The notes beneath the pieces are model-generated. The model was not told the DNA's origin. It made no database searches and worked only from the letters and a program-made list of their open reading frames with translations. Made by a program: the position numbers and the translations under genes. A stretch of DNA of 64,000 nt from Halorussus vallis (GTDB taxonomy: Archaea > Halobacteriota > Halobacteria > Halobacteriales > Haladaptataceae). The stretch's first letter is position 1. Each line of letters starts with the position of its first letter. The DNA lies in contig NZ_CP100000.1 of NCBI RefSeq assembly GCF_024138165.1, positions 868,001-932,000 on the forward strand, in the 5' to 3' direction. Shown here piece after piece: positions 15,381 to 24,400 of the stretch.

Positions 15381-16559
15381 TCAGTCGTCGTCGCTCGCTT
15401 CCGCGGCGTTCGTCTCGCGGTCGCCGAGCAGTTCCTCGCGGTGTTCGTCCAGCAGGGGTGCGCGCTCGCCGGGCTTGGTCGGCGTCTCGCTCAACTTGAT
15501 GGGCGACCCGGCGATGGTGACCTCCTGGTCGGCGCCGGGTTGTTCGACGTCCACGAGCATGTTGCGCGCGTGGACGTGAGGGTCCGCGAAGATGTCTTCG
15601 ACGTCCTGGACCGGCGCGCAGGGCACCGAACCTTCCAGCAGGTCGCAGATTTTGGCTTCTGGCAGGTCAGCGGTCCAGTCGGCGATTTCGGCTCGGAGGT
15701 GCTCGCGGTTCTCCAGTCGGTCGCCCGCGGTCGGGTAGTCGGCGGCGAGGTCCGGGCGGTCCATCGCCTCGCACAGCGCCCGCCAGTGGTTGTCGCCGAA
15801 GGCGGCGACGACGACGTAGCCGTCTTCGGCCTCGAAGGCGTTGTAGGGGAACAGCGTCGGGTGGGAGTTGCCGCGGCGCTTGGGCACTTCGCCGGTGTAG
15901 GAGTGCTGGTAGACCGCGCGCTCGCACATCGAAATCATCGAGTCGTACATCGCGGTGTCGACGAACTGGCCCTCGCCGGTCCGGTCGCGGTGGCGGAGCG
16001 CCGCGAGGATGCCCACGGCGTTCAGCGTCGCGGTGAACAGGTCGCCGATGCCCGGCCCGACCTTCGTCGGCGGGCCGTCCTCCTGACCGGTGATCTGCAT
16101 CACGCCGCCCAGCGCCTGGGCGATGAGGTCGAACGAGGGCTGGCCTTGGCGGTCCGTCTCGCCCGTGCGCGGGTCGCCGAACCCCCGGATGGAGGCGTAG
16201 ACCAGGCCGGGGTTCTCCTCGCGCAGGCGCTCGTACGCGAGGTCGAACTTCTCCATCGTCCCGGCTCGGAAGTTCTCGACGACCACGTCGGCGTCTTCCA
16301 CGAGCGCGAGGAAGTCCTCGCGGTCACTCTCGTCGGTGAGGTCCATCTCCAGGCTCCGCTTGCCGCGGTTGACGCTCTGGAAGTAGCCGCCGTAGGCGTC
16401 GTCCTCGGTGACGAACGGCGGGTTCGGTCGGATGAGGTCGCCGCCGGGGCGCTCTATCTTCACCACGTCGGCCCCGAGGTCGGCGAGCAACATCGTACAG
16501 TAGGGTCCGGCGAGCACCTGCGTCAGGTCGAGTACGCGCACGTCGTCCAGCGCTGCCAT
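15381..16559 (-). CDS. mct: Class III CoA-transferase, probable succinyl-CoA:mesaconate CoA-transferase
   Basis: A 392-residue CaiB/BaiF-type CoA-transferase. N-terminal VRVLDLTQVLAGPYCTMLLADLGADVVKIE-type fold and catalytic Asp at about residue 173 (GIGDLFTA). The ATG at 16559 is chosen because residues further upstream run through the shared promoter and show no family similarity. Divergent from the glutamate mutase operon, so in the methylaspartate cycle its likely role is moving CoA between mesaconate and succinate/mesaconyl-CoA. The reaction is assigned from context; the family alone would allow other acyl-CoA substrates. Confidence 0.85.
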   Translation of the reverse strand: MAALDDVRVLDLTQVLAGPYCTMLLADLGADVVKIERPGGDLIRPNPPFVTEDDAYGGYFQSVNRGKRSLEMDLTDESDREDFLALVEDADVVVENFRAGTMEKFDLAYERLREENPGLVYASIRGFGDPRTGETDRQGQPSFDLIAQALGGVMQITGQEDGPPTKVGPGIGDLFTATLNAVGILAALRHRDRTGEGQFVDTAMYDSMISMCERAVYQHSYTGEVPKRRGNSHPTLFPYNAFEAEDGYVVVAAFGDNHWRALCEAMDRPDLAADYPTAGDRLENREHLRAEIADWTADLPEAKICDLLEGSVPCAPVQDVEDIFADPHVHARNMLVDVEQPGADQEVTIAGSPIKLSETPTKPGERAPLLDEHREELLGDRETNAAEASDDD

Positions 16560-16657
16560 GGTCTTGGCGTCGGGTGGCCGGCCCAAAAACCTTCGCAATA
16601 AATCATGCACTTTGTGTCGTAGGCACACACGGAGGCTGAAATGACCCTTAAGGACAT

Positions 16658-16694
16658 TAATCATGAACAATGATTATCTTTAAGTATTGTTCAT
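16658..16694. promoter_or_regulatory. Candidate operator/promoter between mct and the glutamate mutase operon
   Basis: This AT-rich stretch holds two overlapping inverted repeats: TAATCAT-GAACA-ATGATTA (16658-16676) and ATGAACAAT separated by 14 bases from ATTGTTCAT (16663-16694). The segment between the arms includes a TATA-like TTTAAGTA (16679-16686) about 25-32 bases before the mamA ATG at 16711. A regulator bound here would mask the promoter of the operon and could also act on divergent mct. Confidence 0.55.
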
Positions 16695-16710
16695 TGTAGT
16701 TCTACACGCG

Positions 16711-17151
16711 ATGTCAGCGACAGTCATCCTCGGCGTCATCGGGTCCGACGCGCACGCCGTCGGGATCACGATACTCGAACAGGCGCTGGACGCGGCGGGT
16801 TTCGAGGTCGTCAACCTCGGGGTCCAGTCCAGCCAGCAGGAGTTCATCGACGCGGCGCAGGCACACGAGGGTGACGCGGTACTCGTCTCCTCGTTGTACG
16901 GCCACGCCGAGCAGGACTGCCGGGGATTCCACGAAGCCATCGAGGCCGCCGGAATCGACCCCGTCACCTACATCGGCGGCAACCTCGCGGTCGGCCAGGA
17001 CGACTTCGCGGAAACCCGCGAGAAGTTCCGCGAGATGGGCTTCGACCGCGTCTTCGACTCGGAGACCAAGCCGATGGAGGCCATCGCCGCCCTGCGAAAC
17101 GACATGAACCTCACGGAGTCCGACTCCGAACGGGTGAGACTCACCTCCTGA
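16711..17151 (+). CDS. mamA: Glutamate mutase, small cobalamin-binding subunit
   Basis: Subunit S of adenosylcobalamin-dependent glutamate mutase, which interconverts L-glutamate and (2S,3S)-3-methylaspartate. 146 residues with the cobalamin motif DxHxxG (Asp13, His15, Gly18 in GSDAHAVG), then SLYGH and GGNLAVG as the other two conserved corrin loops. Start at ATG 16711, just downstream of a TATA-like box; eight more upstream codons are open but overlap the promoter. First gene of mamA-mamB-mal-mch-citE, 17 bases before mamB. Confidence 0.93.
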   Translation: MSATVILGVIGSDAHAVGITILEQALDAAGFEVVNLGVQSSQQEFIDAAQAHEGDAVLVSSLYGHAEQDCRGFHEAIEAAGIDPVTYIGGNLAVGQDDFAETREKFREMGFDRVFDSETKPMEAIAALRNDMNLTESDSERVRLTS

Positions 17152-17168
17152 GCGGTTCGTTTTCCACG

Positions 17169-18602
17169 ATGTTACGCGACCAACGACTATCGGCAGAGAC
17201 GCTCACACGTATCGACGACGAGATTCGACGGGACTGGACGGTCGAGGACCTCGACTTCGAGGAGGCCGTCGACTACCACGACTCGCTACCCGCGGGCAAG
17301 CAGTTCGCCCGCGTCCTGGAGTCGGCCGACCGGCCGCTGCTCCAGCCGCGGGCCGGCGTCCCCCGACTTGACGACCAAATCACCGTGCTCGGCCACCTCC
17401 AGGACGCCGGCCGGGCCGACCTGCTCCCGACCACCATCGACTCATACACTCGGGACAACGAGTACGAGAAGGCCCAACAGGGCCTGGAGGAAGCCCGCGA
17501 GAGCGGCGAGGACACCCTCAACGGCTTTCCGGCGGTCAACCACGGGGTCGAGGGCTGTCGACAGCTCATCGAGGCGCTCGACGCTCCCATCGAGGTGCGC
17601 CACGGCACGCCCGACGCCCGCTTGCTGGCGGCGGTCACCTTCGCCGGCGGCTTCCAGAGCTTCGAGGGCGGCCCCATCTCGTACAACATCCCGTACACGA
17701 AGGAGCACGACCTCGCGGAGACCATCGAACATTGGCAGTACGTCGACCGACTCGCGGGCGCCTACACCGAACGGGGCGTCCGCATCAACCGTGAGCCGTT
17801 CGGCCCGCTGACCGGGACGCTGGTCCCCCCGAGCATCGCCATCGCCATCGGCCTGGTCGAGGGGATGCTCGCGGCCACCCAGGGGGTCAGGAGCGTCACG
17901 CTCGGCTACGGCCAGGTCGGCAACCTCGTCCAGGACATCGCCGCGCTCCGGGCGCTCCGGGCGCTCGGCGAGGAGTACCTCCCCGACGAGGTCACCGTCA
18001 CCACCGTCTTCCACGAGTGGATGGGCGGCTTCCCGCCTGACGAGGCCCGGGCGAACGGCGTCATCGCGCTCGGGGCGGCCACCGCCGCCATCGCGGAACC
18101 GGACAAGGTCATCACCAAGTCACCCCAGGAGTTCGGCGGGGTCCCCACCAAGGAGGCCAACGCCGCGGGACTGCGAACCACCAGACAGCTCATCGATATG
18201 ATGCGCGAACAGGACATCGACATCGACGGCGTCGACCGCGAACAGCAGTTCGTCGAGGAGTCGACTCGCTCGCTGATGGATACGATACTCGAACTCGGCG
18301 ACGAGGACGTGGTCCAGGGAACCGTCCAGGCGTTCGAGACAGGCAAACTCGACGTGCCGTTCGCCCCCAGCCAGAGCGCCAAGAGCGCGGTGCTGCCGGC
18401 CCGCGACGACGACGGTCGAGTGCGCATCCTCCAGTTCGGCAATCTGGCGCTCGACCAGGATTTGAAGGACGTCCACGTTCAGCGACTCGACCAACGTGCC
18501 AGGAAGGAGAACCGCGACCGCTCGTTCCAGATGGTCGCCGACGACGTCGACGCCATCAGCGAGGGGCGGCTCATCGGCCGACCGGGAGGTGAGGGGGCGT
18601 GA
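17169..18602 (+). CDS. mamB: Glutamate mutase, large catalytic subunit
   Basis: Subunit E (477 residues) forms the TIM barrel that binds glutamate and caps the cobalamin domain. Family stretches visible: RHGTPDARLLAAVTFAGGFQSFEGG, NIPYTKEHDLAETIEHWQYVDRL, NREPFGPLTGTLVPPSIA and FHEWMGGFP. Length is normal. Located directly after the small subunit and overlapping the mal start by 4 bases (GTGA), indicating one transcript and coupled translation. The product enters the next step as 3-methylaspartate. Confidence 0.95.
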   Translation: MLRDQRLSAETLTRIDDEIRRDWTVEDLDFEEAVDYHDSLPAGKQFARVLESADRPLLQPRAGVPRLDDQITVLGHLQDAGRADLLPTTIDSYTRDNEYEKAQQGLEEARESGEDTLNGFPAVNHGVEGCRQLIEALDAPIEVRHGTPDARLLAAVTFAGGFQSFEGGPISYNIPYTKEHDLAETIEHWQYVDRLAGAYTERGVRINREPFGPLTGTLVPPSIAIAIGLVEGMLAATQGVRSVTLGYGQVGNLVQDIAALRALRALGEEYLPDEVTVTTVFHEWMGGFPPDEARANGVIALGAATAAIAEPDKVITKSPQEFGGVPTKEANAAGLRTTRQLIDMMREQDIDIDGVDREQQFVEESTRSLMDTILELGDEDVVQGTVQAFETGKLDVPFAPSQSAKSAVLPARDDDGRVRILQFGNLALDQDLKDVHVQRLDQRARKENRDRSFQMVADDVDAISEGRLIGRPGGEGA

Positions 18603-19975
18603 GCCGCGACTCTGGGACCGGCGCGTCGTCGGACGACGCGCCGGTCGTCGAGTCCGTGAAAGCGGTCCCGTGCGCGTCGGGGTTCTTCTTCGACGACCAG
18701 CGCGCCATCAAGGCCGGAGCCGAGCAGGACGGCTTCGCCTACCGCGGCGACCCGGTGACCGAGGGCTTCGACCGCATCCGGCAGGCCGGCGAGGCGGTTA
18801 GCGTCGTTCTCGAACTCGGCGACGGCACGGTGGCGACCGGCGACTGCGCCGCCGTCCAGTACTCGGGCGCGGGCGGCCGGGACCCGCTGTTCCGGGCCGA
18901 GGAGTTCGCGCCGGTCGTCGAAGGGCCGGTCGCCGAAGCGCTGGCCGGGCGGGACGCCGCCGACTTCGGGACGAACGCGTCAATCGTCGAGGAACTGCGG
19001 CCCGGCGGCGACCGCCTCCACACCGCGATTCGCTATGGAGTCTCCCAGGCACTGCTCGACGCGGCCGCGAGCGCCCGGCGAGAGACGAAGACCGAGGTGC
19101 TCGCAGACGAGTTCGGCGTCGACCCCGCGACCCAACCGATACCCGTCTTCGGCCAGTCGGGCGACGACCGCCGGCTGAACGCCGAGAAGATGGCGCTGAA
19201 GGGCGTCCCCGTCCTGCCCCACGGCCTGTTCAACAGCGTCGAGAAGGTCGGCGAGGACGGCGGGCGACTCCGCGAGTACGTCGAGTGGCTCGCCTCGCGC
19301 GCGACCGAACTCGGTCCCGAGGGCTACGAACCACGCTTCCACGTGGACGTCTACGGCGTCCTCGGAGAGGTGTTCGGCCCGCCGTACGACCGCCCGAAGG
19401 TGACCGACTACTTCGCCGAGTTGGGCGAGGCCGCGGGACCCTATCCCCTCCAGGTCGAGGGACCGATGGACGAGGGCGGCCGAACCGAGCAGATCCGCGC
19501 GATGGCCGAACTCCGCGACGGCCTCGCCGACGCGGGCGTGAACGTCGACATCGTGGCCGACGAGTGGTGCAACACCTTCGACGACGTGCGGACGTTCGTC
19601 GACGCGGACGCGGCCGACCTCGTGCAGGTCAAGACCCCCGACCTCGGCGGAGTCCAGCGGAGCGCCGAGGCGGTGCTCTACTGCCGGGGCACCGACACCC
19701 GCGCGTATCTGGGCGGCACCTGCAACGAGACGGTCGAATCCGCGAGGGCCTGCGCCCACGTCGCGCTCGCCACGGACGCCGCCCAGGTGCTCGCCAAACC
19801 GGGCATGGGCTTCGACGAGGGCTACATGGTGATGGAGAACGAGATGCGCCGAGCGCTCGCGCTCGCGGAGTACGCCGACTATCCCGCACCCGGCGGCGAC
19901 GGTCGTCCTTCGAGCGACGGCGACCGCTCGTCGGCCGCGCCCGCGGCCGACGGGCCGGAGGTGGCCGATGACTGA
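18599..19975 (+). CDS. mal: Methylaspartate ammonia-lyase
   Basis: Enolase-superfamily enzyme that deaminates 3-methylaspartate to mesaconate and ammonia. 458 residues from GTG 18599. The C-terminal barrel shows metal and catalytic regions HVDVYGVLGEVF, VDIVADEWCNTFDDVR and VQVKTPDLGG (catalytic Lys). The last 45 residues are a low-complexity Asp/Ala/Ser tail beyond the usual length. Overlaps mamB by 4 bases and mch by 8 bases. The released ammonia is presumably refixed by glutamate dehydrogenase or a similar enzyme elsewhere. Confidence 0.94.
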   Translation: MSRDSGTGASSDDAPVVESVKAVPCASGFFFDDQRAIKAGAEQDGFAYRGDPVTEGFDRIRQAGEAVSVVLELGDGTVATGDCAAVQYSGAGGRDPLFRAEEFAPVVEGPVAEALAGRDAADFGTNASIVEELRPGGDRLHTAIRYGVSQALLDAAASARRETKTEVLADEFGVDPATQPIPVFGQSGDDRRLNAEKMALKGVPVLPHGLFNSVEKVGEDGGRLREYVEWLASRATELGPEGYEPRFHVDVYGVLGEVFGPPYDRPKVTDYFAELGEAAGPYPLQVEGPMDEGGRTEQIRAMAELRDGLADAGVNVDIVADEWCNTFDDVRTFVDADAADLVQVKTPDLGGVQRSAEAVLYCRGTDTRAYLGGTCNETVESARACAHVALATDAAQVLAKPGMGFDEGYMVMENEMRRALALAEYADYPAPGGDGRPSSDGDRSSAAPAADGPEVADD

Positions 19976-21134
19976 CTGGACCGACCCCGACGCGTTCGAG
20001 GCGCTCCTCGGCCGCGCCGAAACCAAGGAGAAGGGCAGCTGCTTCGAGGACTTCGAGGAGGGCGAGGTCGTCGAGCACGACCCCGGACTGGTGCTCTCGC
20101 GGCGCGGGAGCGAGTTCTGGATGGGCCAGACGCTCAACTACGACCCGGCCTACTGGCGACCCTCGGTCGCGGCCGCGACCGAAGGTCGCCGGGGAACGTC
20201 GGGAAGCGCCGACCCGCCGGTCCACCCCGACTACCTGCTGGCCTGCGTGATGGGCGCGAGCGTCGAGGACCTGAGCGAGAAGGGCGGCTACTTCCTCGGC
20301 CGCGACGACCTGCGGTACCACGCCCCCGCGGTCGAACCGGGCGCGGAGCTCCGGGTCGAGTCCACCGTCGAGGCCAAGCGCGAGTCGAGTTCTCGGCCCG
20401 CGTTCGGCATCGTGACCTGGGAGACGACCGGCTACGACGCCGCGACCGGCGACCGCCTGCTGTCGTACACCCGGACGAACATGATTCCGCGCCGGGAGCC
20501 GATGGCGACCGACGGCGAGGGTGTGACCGACGGCGAGGGAGCGACGACCGGCGAGGAACCGCCCGAGTCGGACCTCCCCGACGAACTCCTCGCGCCCGAG
20601 GGCGAGTACTTCGAGGACTTCCGCGAGGCGCTCGACCGGGCGGAGGGTCGAGACGCCGCGGTCGCCTACCGCCACGAACGCGGCCGGACCATGGACGACA
20701 CCACGGTCGCCGCGCTCCCGCTGGCCACGCTCAACACCGCGAAACAGCACCACAACGCCGACGCGATGGCCGACTCGCCGTCGGGCGAAATCGTCGCCTA
20801 CGGCGACGTCACCCGATCGATCGCGCTCGCCCACGCCCGCTCGGACGAAGCGACCGTCTGCGAGGTCGGCTGCGACGATGAGCGGTTCCACGACTTCGTG
20901 ACCGCGGGCGACACCGTCTACGGCTTCACGCGCGTCCTCGACGCGCGCGAAGCCGACGGCGACTACTTCGACGCCGGGACGGAGCACGGCGCCGGCGAGG
21001 GACGCGCCGCCGGGTCCGGCGCGCCGGACCCGGCGGAAGCCGGCGAGGTCACCTTCCGGCACTTCGCCTTCGACCAGGACGGTCGGCCGGTGTACTCCGG
21101 CACCCGAACCGCACTGATTCGCAAGCGAACCTGA
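19968..21134 (+). CDS. mch: Mesaconyl-CoA hydratase (MaoC-like)
   Basis: Hydrates mesaconyl-CoA to beta-methylmalyl-CoA. 388 residues with the MaoC/hot-dog start FEDFEEGEVVEHDPG and the second-half hot-dog segment ALPLATLNTAKQHHNADAM, as in known haloarchaeal hydratases of the cycle. It contains a Gly/Glu-rich spacer between the two halves (about residues 180-200) and a perfect 30-bp DNA palindrome in a second linker (21007-21036). ATG 19968 lies inside the end of mal. Next gene is the lyase, after a 29-base gap. Confidence 0.9.
   Translation: MTDWTDPDAFEALLGRAETKEKGSCFEDFEEGEVVEHDPGLVLSRRGSEFWMGQTLNYDPAYWRPSVAAATEGRRGTSGSADPPVHPDYLLACVMGASVEDLSEKGGYFLGRDDLRYHAPAVEPGAELRVESTVEAKRESSSRPAFGIVTWETTGYDAATGDRLLSYTRTNMIPRREPMATDGEGVTDGEGATTGEEPPESDLPDELLAPEGEYFEDFREALDRAEGRDAAVAYRHERGRTMDDTTVAALPLATLNTAKQHHNADAMADSPSGEIVAYGDVTRSIALAHARSDEATVCEVGCDDERFHDFVTAGDTVYGFTRVLDAREADGDYFDAGTEHGAGEGRAAGSGAPDPAEAGEVTFRHFAFDQDGRPVYSGTRTALIRKRT
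21007..21036. repeat. Perfect 30-bp palindrome inside mch
   Basis: CCGCCGGGTCCGGCG followed directly by its reverse complement, encoding a Gly/Ser/Ala/Pro linker near residues 347-356 of the hydratase. It fits the wider set of long palindromes in this window that occupy variable linkers of coding genes. Confidence 0.8.
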
Positions 21135-21163
21135 ACGACGATTCACCGACGACGATTCAATCC

Positions 21164-22201
21164 ATGATGAACACTCGACTCTGCCGAACGTTCCAGACCG
21201 CGCCCGCTGGCGTCCCCCGCGACGACAGCGCGAAGTACCTCCGCTCGGGCCTCACGACCGAGGGGTTCCAGGCCCCCGACTGGCTGGTGCCCGACCTCGA
21301 AGACGGCACCGCCCCGGACATGAAAGACGAGGCGCTGGAGAACGTCCAAGGCCTTCTGCCGGAGTACGCCCCCGAGTTCGCGGGCGAAATCTGGCCCCGG
21401 GTCGAGTGGGCCTACGACGACGGGACCACCCGCGAGCGCGGCGAAGAGCAGATTCGAACGCTCGCCGAAGCGGTCGGCGAGCACTTGGACGGCGTGGTCG
21501 TCCCGAAGGTCGGCCGCCTCGACGACGTGCAGGCCGCCGAGTCGGCGGTCGCCGCGGCGGCCCGCGAAACCGGCGCCGACCTCGAACTGGCAGTCATCGT
21601 CGAGACCGCCCGCGCCCGGTCGGACCTCCGAGAAATCGCCCGGTTCGGCGGCGACTCGCGACTCGCCGCGCTCGTCTTCGGCCCGGTCGACTACACCGCC
21701 GAACTCGGGGGGCGCGAACTCGGCGGTGCGACCGGCGACGAGCGCCCGGCCTGGCCCAGCCTCTACGAGGCGATGTCGAACGAAGCCAGCGCCAACGATA
21801 TCGCGGCCATCGGCGGCCCGTTCGACCGCCTCTTCCGCGAGCGAGCGGGTGTCACCTTCTACAACGGCGACGGCTACGCCGACCACGTCGAGCGAGAGGC
21901 CAGGGTCGGCCTCGACGGAAGCTGGTCGCTCCACCCCAACCAGACCGCACAGGCCAACCGCATCCACCTGCCGACAGACGAGGAACTCCGGACCGCCGTC
22001 CGGAAGATAGAGGCGTTCACCGAGGCGAAGGACACCGGCACGGGTGCGGTCGCCATCGACGGCCAGATGGTCGACGAGGCCACGCTCAAGAACTTCGAGA
22101 ACACGGTGGCGACGGTCCGGGCGGTCCACGACGCCCGCGAGTCCCAGACGACCGAGTTCTACGACGAGGACCTGCTCGACCGCGCGCTCGCCGTGGCGTG
22201 A
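21164..22201 (+). CDS. citE: CitE-like beta-methylmalyl-CoA/malyl-CoA lyase
   Basis: HpcH/HpaI aldolase-family CoA lyase, 345 residues. Mg-binding/active-site pattern DLEDGTAPDMKDEA near residue 50, VVPKVGRLDDV, and the FGPVDYTAELGG segment that carries conserved acidic residues. In the methylaspartate cycle it splits beta-methylmalyl-CoA to glyoxylate and propionyl-CoA. A paralogue elsewhere may condense acetyl-CoA with glyoxylate. Start could be ATG 21164 or 21167. Last gene of the operon. Confidence 0.88.
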   Translation: MMNTRLCRTFQTAPAGVPRDDSAKYLRSGLTTEGFQAPDWLVPDLEDGTAPDMKDEALENVQGLLPEYAPEFAGEIWPRVEWAYDDGTTRERGEEQIRTLAEAVGEHLDGVVVPKVGRLDDVQAAESAVAAAARETGADLELAVIVETARARSDLREIARFGGDSRLAALVFGPVDYTAELGGRELGGATGDERPAWPSLYEAMSNEASANDIAAIGGPFDRLFRERAGVTFYNGDGYADHVEREARVGLDGSWSLHPNQTAQANRIHLPTDEELRTAVRKIEAFTEAKDTGTGAVAIDGQMVDEATLKNFENTVATVRAVHDARESQTTEFYDEDLLDRALAVA

Positions 22202-22268
22202 GTTCGAGGCGGAACCGCGCACCCTCGACCGGCTACTTTTTGTCGTCCGGCTAATAACTACGCGACCG

Positions 22269-22733
22269 ATGGGCGAACTCCTCCGACGCCTCGTCTTCGG
22301 TCGCGAGACGAACCGCCGACGCCGCTGGAAACTGTTCGTCGGCGGGTACGCCGCCGTCGTCGCCGCCTTCTTCGCGCTGGTGCTCGTCGCCCGCGCCGTC
22401 GGCGCGGGCGACCTGGCGAACGTCCTTTACTACCGGGCGTTTCCGCTGGCGCTCTTCTACGCGCCCACGCTCGTCGCGGCCGTCGCGGCCTTCCGCGGCG
22501 GCGGCCTGCTCCTCTGTCTCGGAATCGGACTCGCCCCGGTCGCGGTCGTCGGGGTCACCTTCGTCGCCGTCGACCTCGCGGCGTGGCTTCGCGGCGCGGT
22601 TCCGCCGGGCGACGCGCCCGCGTGGGCGCTCGTGCTCGCGTACGCAGTCGCCTGTCTCACCTCGGCCGTCGCCGGATTCGTCGCCGGAACGGTCGCGCGG
22701 TTGACGATGCGGACCGTCGCCGACCGAAGGTGA
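22269..22733 (+). CDS. Four-helix membrane protein, hypothetical
   Basis: 154 residues from ATG 22269. Arg-rich cytoplasmic N-terminus (RETNRRRRWK), then hydrophobic segments at roughly 25-47, 56-73, 76-100 and 117-142, ending RTVADRR. No conserved motif known to me. Its 67-base spacing after the citE stop leaves room for its own promoter, so membership of the methylaspartate operon is doubtful. Function unknown. Confidence 0.65.
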   Translation: MGELLRRLVFGRETNRRRRWKLFVGGYAAVVAAFFALVLVARAVGAGDLANVLYYRAFPLALFYAPTLVAAVAAFRGGGLLLCLGIGLAPVAVVGVTFVAVDLAAWLRGAVPPGDAPAWALVLAYAVACLTSAVAGFVAGTVARLTMRTVADRR

Positions 22734-22778
22734 CCGATTCGAAGAGCCGGCCGACTCGTTCGACCGCCGAGTTGGTGA

Positions 22779-22790
22779 CAAAAAATAAAT
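22779..22790 (+). promoter_or_regulatory. TATA-like box before the 22815 membrane protein gene
   Basis: ACAAAAAATAAA and the following TAG lie 25-36 bases before ATG 22815, the standard position for an archaeal promoter with a short or absent leader. Confidence 0.45.
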
Positions 22791-22814
22791 AGCTAGCATC
22801 TGCACGGAGATACT

Positions 22815-23747
22815 ATGTCACTCGAAAGCGGACGCGACGTCCGGTCGAACTTCCCGACTTCGGCCGAGTTGGCGGTCGTCACCGCGGCGCTGGTCGGAGT
22901 CTCGCTCTGGCGGCACGTCGTGGGCCTCGTCACGGACCCGCTGTCGGCGGTGGTCGAGTCGGTCTGGACGTCCGGCGGACTGGCGGTCGTCGGGCTGGTG
23001 ACCGGCGGTCTGTTCGTCGCTGGACTCGCGCTGTTCGTCGGGGCGTACGCCCGCTTCCGGGGACTCTCGGTCGGACTGGCGGCTCCGTCCCGGCGCGACG
23101 TGAGACTGCTCGTACTGGCCGGCGTCGCCCCCGCGGCGTTCGTCGGAGTCACTGCGTTCGTCGGGTCGTTCACCGGCGTCCCTTACGGTTCGCTCACCAA
23201 GACGTACTACGCCGCTTCGGAACCGCTGGCCCCGATTCTGACGGTCGTCGGACTGAGCCTGCTGGTCGGGGTCCCGAGCCTCGTCCTCATCTGTCAGGTA
23301 CTCGTCCAGGAGAGCTTCGCGGAGGTCGTCGGCGGGCGGCGGGCCGCCGTCCTGACGACGCTCGCCACGGGGTTCGTGATGACGAGCACGACCGGCGGGT
23401 TGGCGACGGTCCCCGACCGGGGGAAACTCGTCGGCGCGGCGCTGTTCGTCCTCGCGCTCGGGGTCGCGCTGTACGCGACTCGACGCACCGACAACGAACT
23501 GCTCCAGTACCTGGCCCACGCGCCCGCGTTGCTGTTCGTCGCGCTCGTGGTTTCGTCGGGCGTCCTCGGGACCGAGTCGCTCGCCGAAGGGCTGTTCGCC
23601 CTCTCGCACGTCGCGGTGCTGGGCGTCGCCGCCGACACCTACGACCGGAGCGATTCGCTCGTCGTGCCGGCGCTGGCGTACGCGAGTCTGATACTGACCA
23701 ACAGCGCGGTCGTTCTCTTCTTCGAAACCGGCATCCAAAGCTGGTGA
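22815..23747 (+). CDS. Multi-spanning membrane protein, possibly a CPBP-like relative
   Basis: 310 residues with about eight predicted helices. The middle segment LVLICQVLVQESFAEVVGGRR sits where CPBP/Abi-type membrane proteases have their Glu-Glu..Arg motif, but only part of that pattern is present, so catalytic activity is unlikely or the similarity is coincidental. Its own TATA-like box supports an independent transcript. No neighbour suggests a role. Function unknown. Confidence 0.65.
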   Translation: MSLESGRDVRSNFPTSAELAVVTAALVGVSLWRHVVGLVTDPLSAVVESVWTSGGLAVVGLVTGGLFVAGLALFVGAYARFRGLSVGLAAPSRRDVRLLVLAGVAPAAFVGVTAFVGSFTGVPYGSLTKTYYAASEPLAPILTVVGLSLLVGVPSLVLICQVLVQESFAEVVGGRRAAVLTTLATGFVMTSTTGGLATVPDRGKLVGAALFVLALGVALYATRRTDNELLQYLAHAPALLFVALVVSSGVLGTESLAEGLFALSHVAVLGVAADTYDRSDSLVVPALAYASLILTNSAVVLFFETGIQSW

Positions 23748-23828
23748 CGCCCGCGGCGCGCGCCGATTCCCTCGAACGCAGGCCCCGGTTCGAAACGTAT
23801 AGGCGGCAGACGCCCCGAGGGACAGAAG

Positions 23829-24149
23829 ATGTCGTGGACGTATCTGCTGCTCGCGGCGGCGTTCGAAATCGGGTGGGCGGTCGGCCTCGAGTACACCGAC
23901 GGGTTCACGAAGCTCTGGCCGAGCGTCGCCACCGTCGCCGCGATGGTCGTGAGCATGGCGCTGCTCTCCCAGGCCGTGAAGACTCTGCCCATCGGCACGG
24001 CCTACGCGGTCTGGACCGGCATCGGCGCGGTCGGCACCGCAATCGCCGGCGTCGTCCTGTTCGGCGAACCCCGGAGTGCGGCCCGGCTACTGTTCATCTG
24101 TTGCATCGTCGGCGGAGTGGCGGGGCTGAAGCTCACGGCCGGGCACTGA
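23829..24149 (+). CDS. gdx: Small multidrug-resistance family exporter, Gdx/SugE type
   Basis: A 106-residue, four-helix SMR protein that works as an antiparallel dimer and exchanges protons for cations. Conserved Glu at residue 13 ([18 protein letters not shown]) is the central coupling carboxylate. The segments [19 protein letters not shown] and GVAGLKLT match the Gdx (guanidinium exporter, formerly SugE) subtype better than EmrE. Monocistronic, followed by tRNA-Ser on the opposite strand. No guanidine riboswitch is visible upstream. Confidence 0.9.
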   Translation: MSWTYLLLAAAFEIGWAVGLEYTDGFTKLWPSVATVAAMVVSMALLSQAVKTLPIGTAYAVWTGIGAVGTAIAGVVLFGEPRSAARLLFICCIVGGVAGLKLTAGH

Positions 24150-24182
24150 TTACGTCCTTCGCCGTCAGTTCGTCGGAGAATG

Positions 24183-24265
24183 CGGTGGGAATGGGATTTG
24201 AACCCATGAGGCTTGACGCCACCTGCTTTCAAGGCAGGCGCAATAGGCCGCTCTGCCATCCCACC
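24183..24265 (-). tRNA. tRNA-Ser (anticodon UGA)
   Basis: A class II tRNA on the minus strand, 83 nt. Acceptor stem GGTGGGA (24265-24259) pairs with TCCCACC, with discriminator G at 24183. The anticodon stem CCTGC/GCAGG encloses CTTGAAA, giving UGA (reads UCA). A long variable arm (about 13-14 nt, GGCGTCAAGCCTC region) and the T arm ATGGG/CCCAT with loop TTCAAAT are present. No intron; CCA not encoded. Confidence 0.95.
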
Positions 24266-24400
24266 TCAATTTTTCTCAGTATCCCCATGCCTTAAGAGGT
24301 ATCGATATATACGTGTTGGACGTCCCAGTTGGCGAGCTAAGTAGTACAGATAGTGGCAGTTACCACTATGTTTATTGCACCGAGATTCGTTTTGGACTCT

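Noticed and set aside
22815-23747. CPBP intramembrane protease call for the 310-aa membrane protein
   Set aside because: Only a partial QES-like motif; the paired Glu and the His of the family are not visible.
23760-23828. Guanidine riboswitch before the Gdx-type exporter
   Set aside because: The 81-base gap lacks the conserved ykkC-type core and guanidine riboswitches are bacterial.
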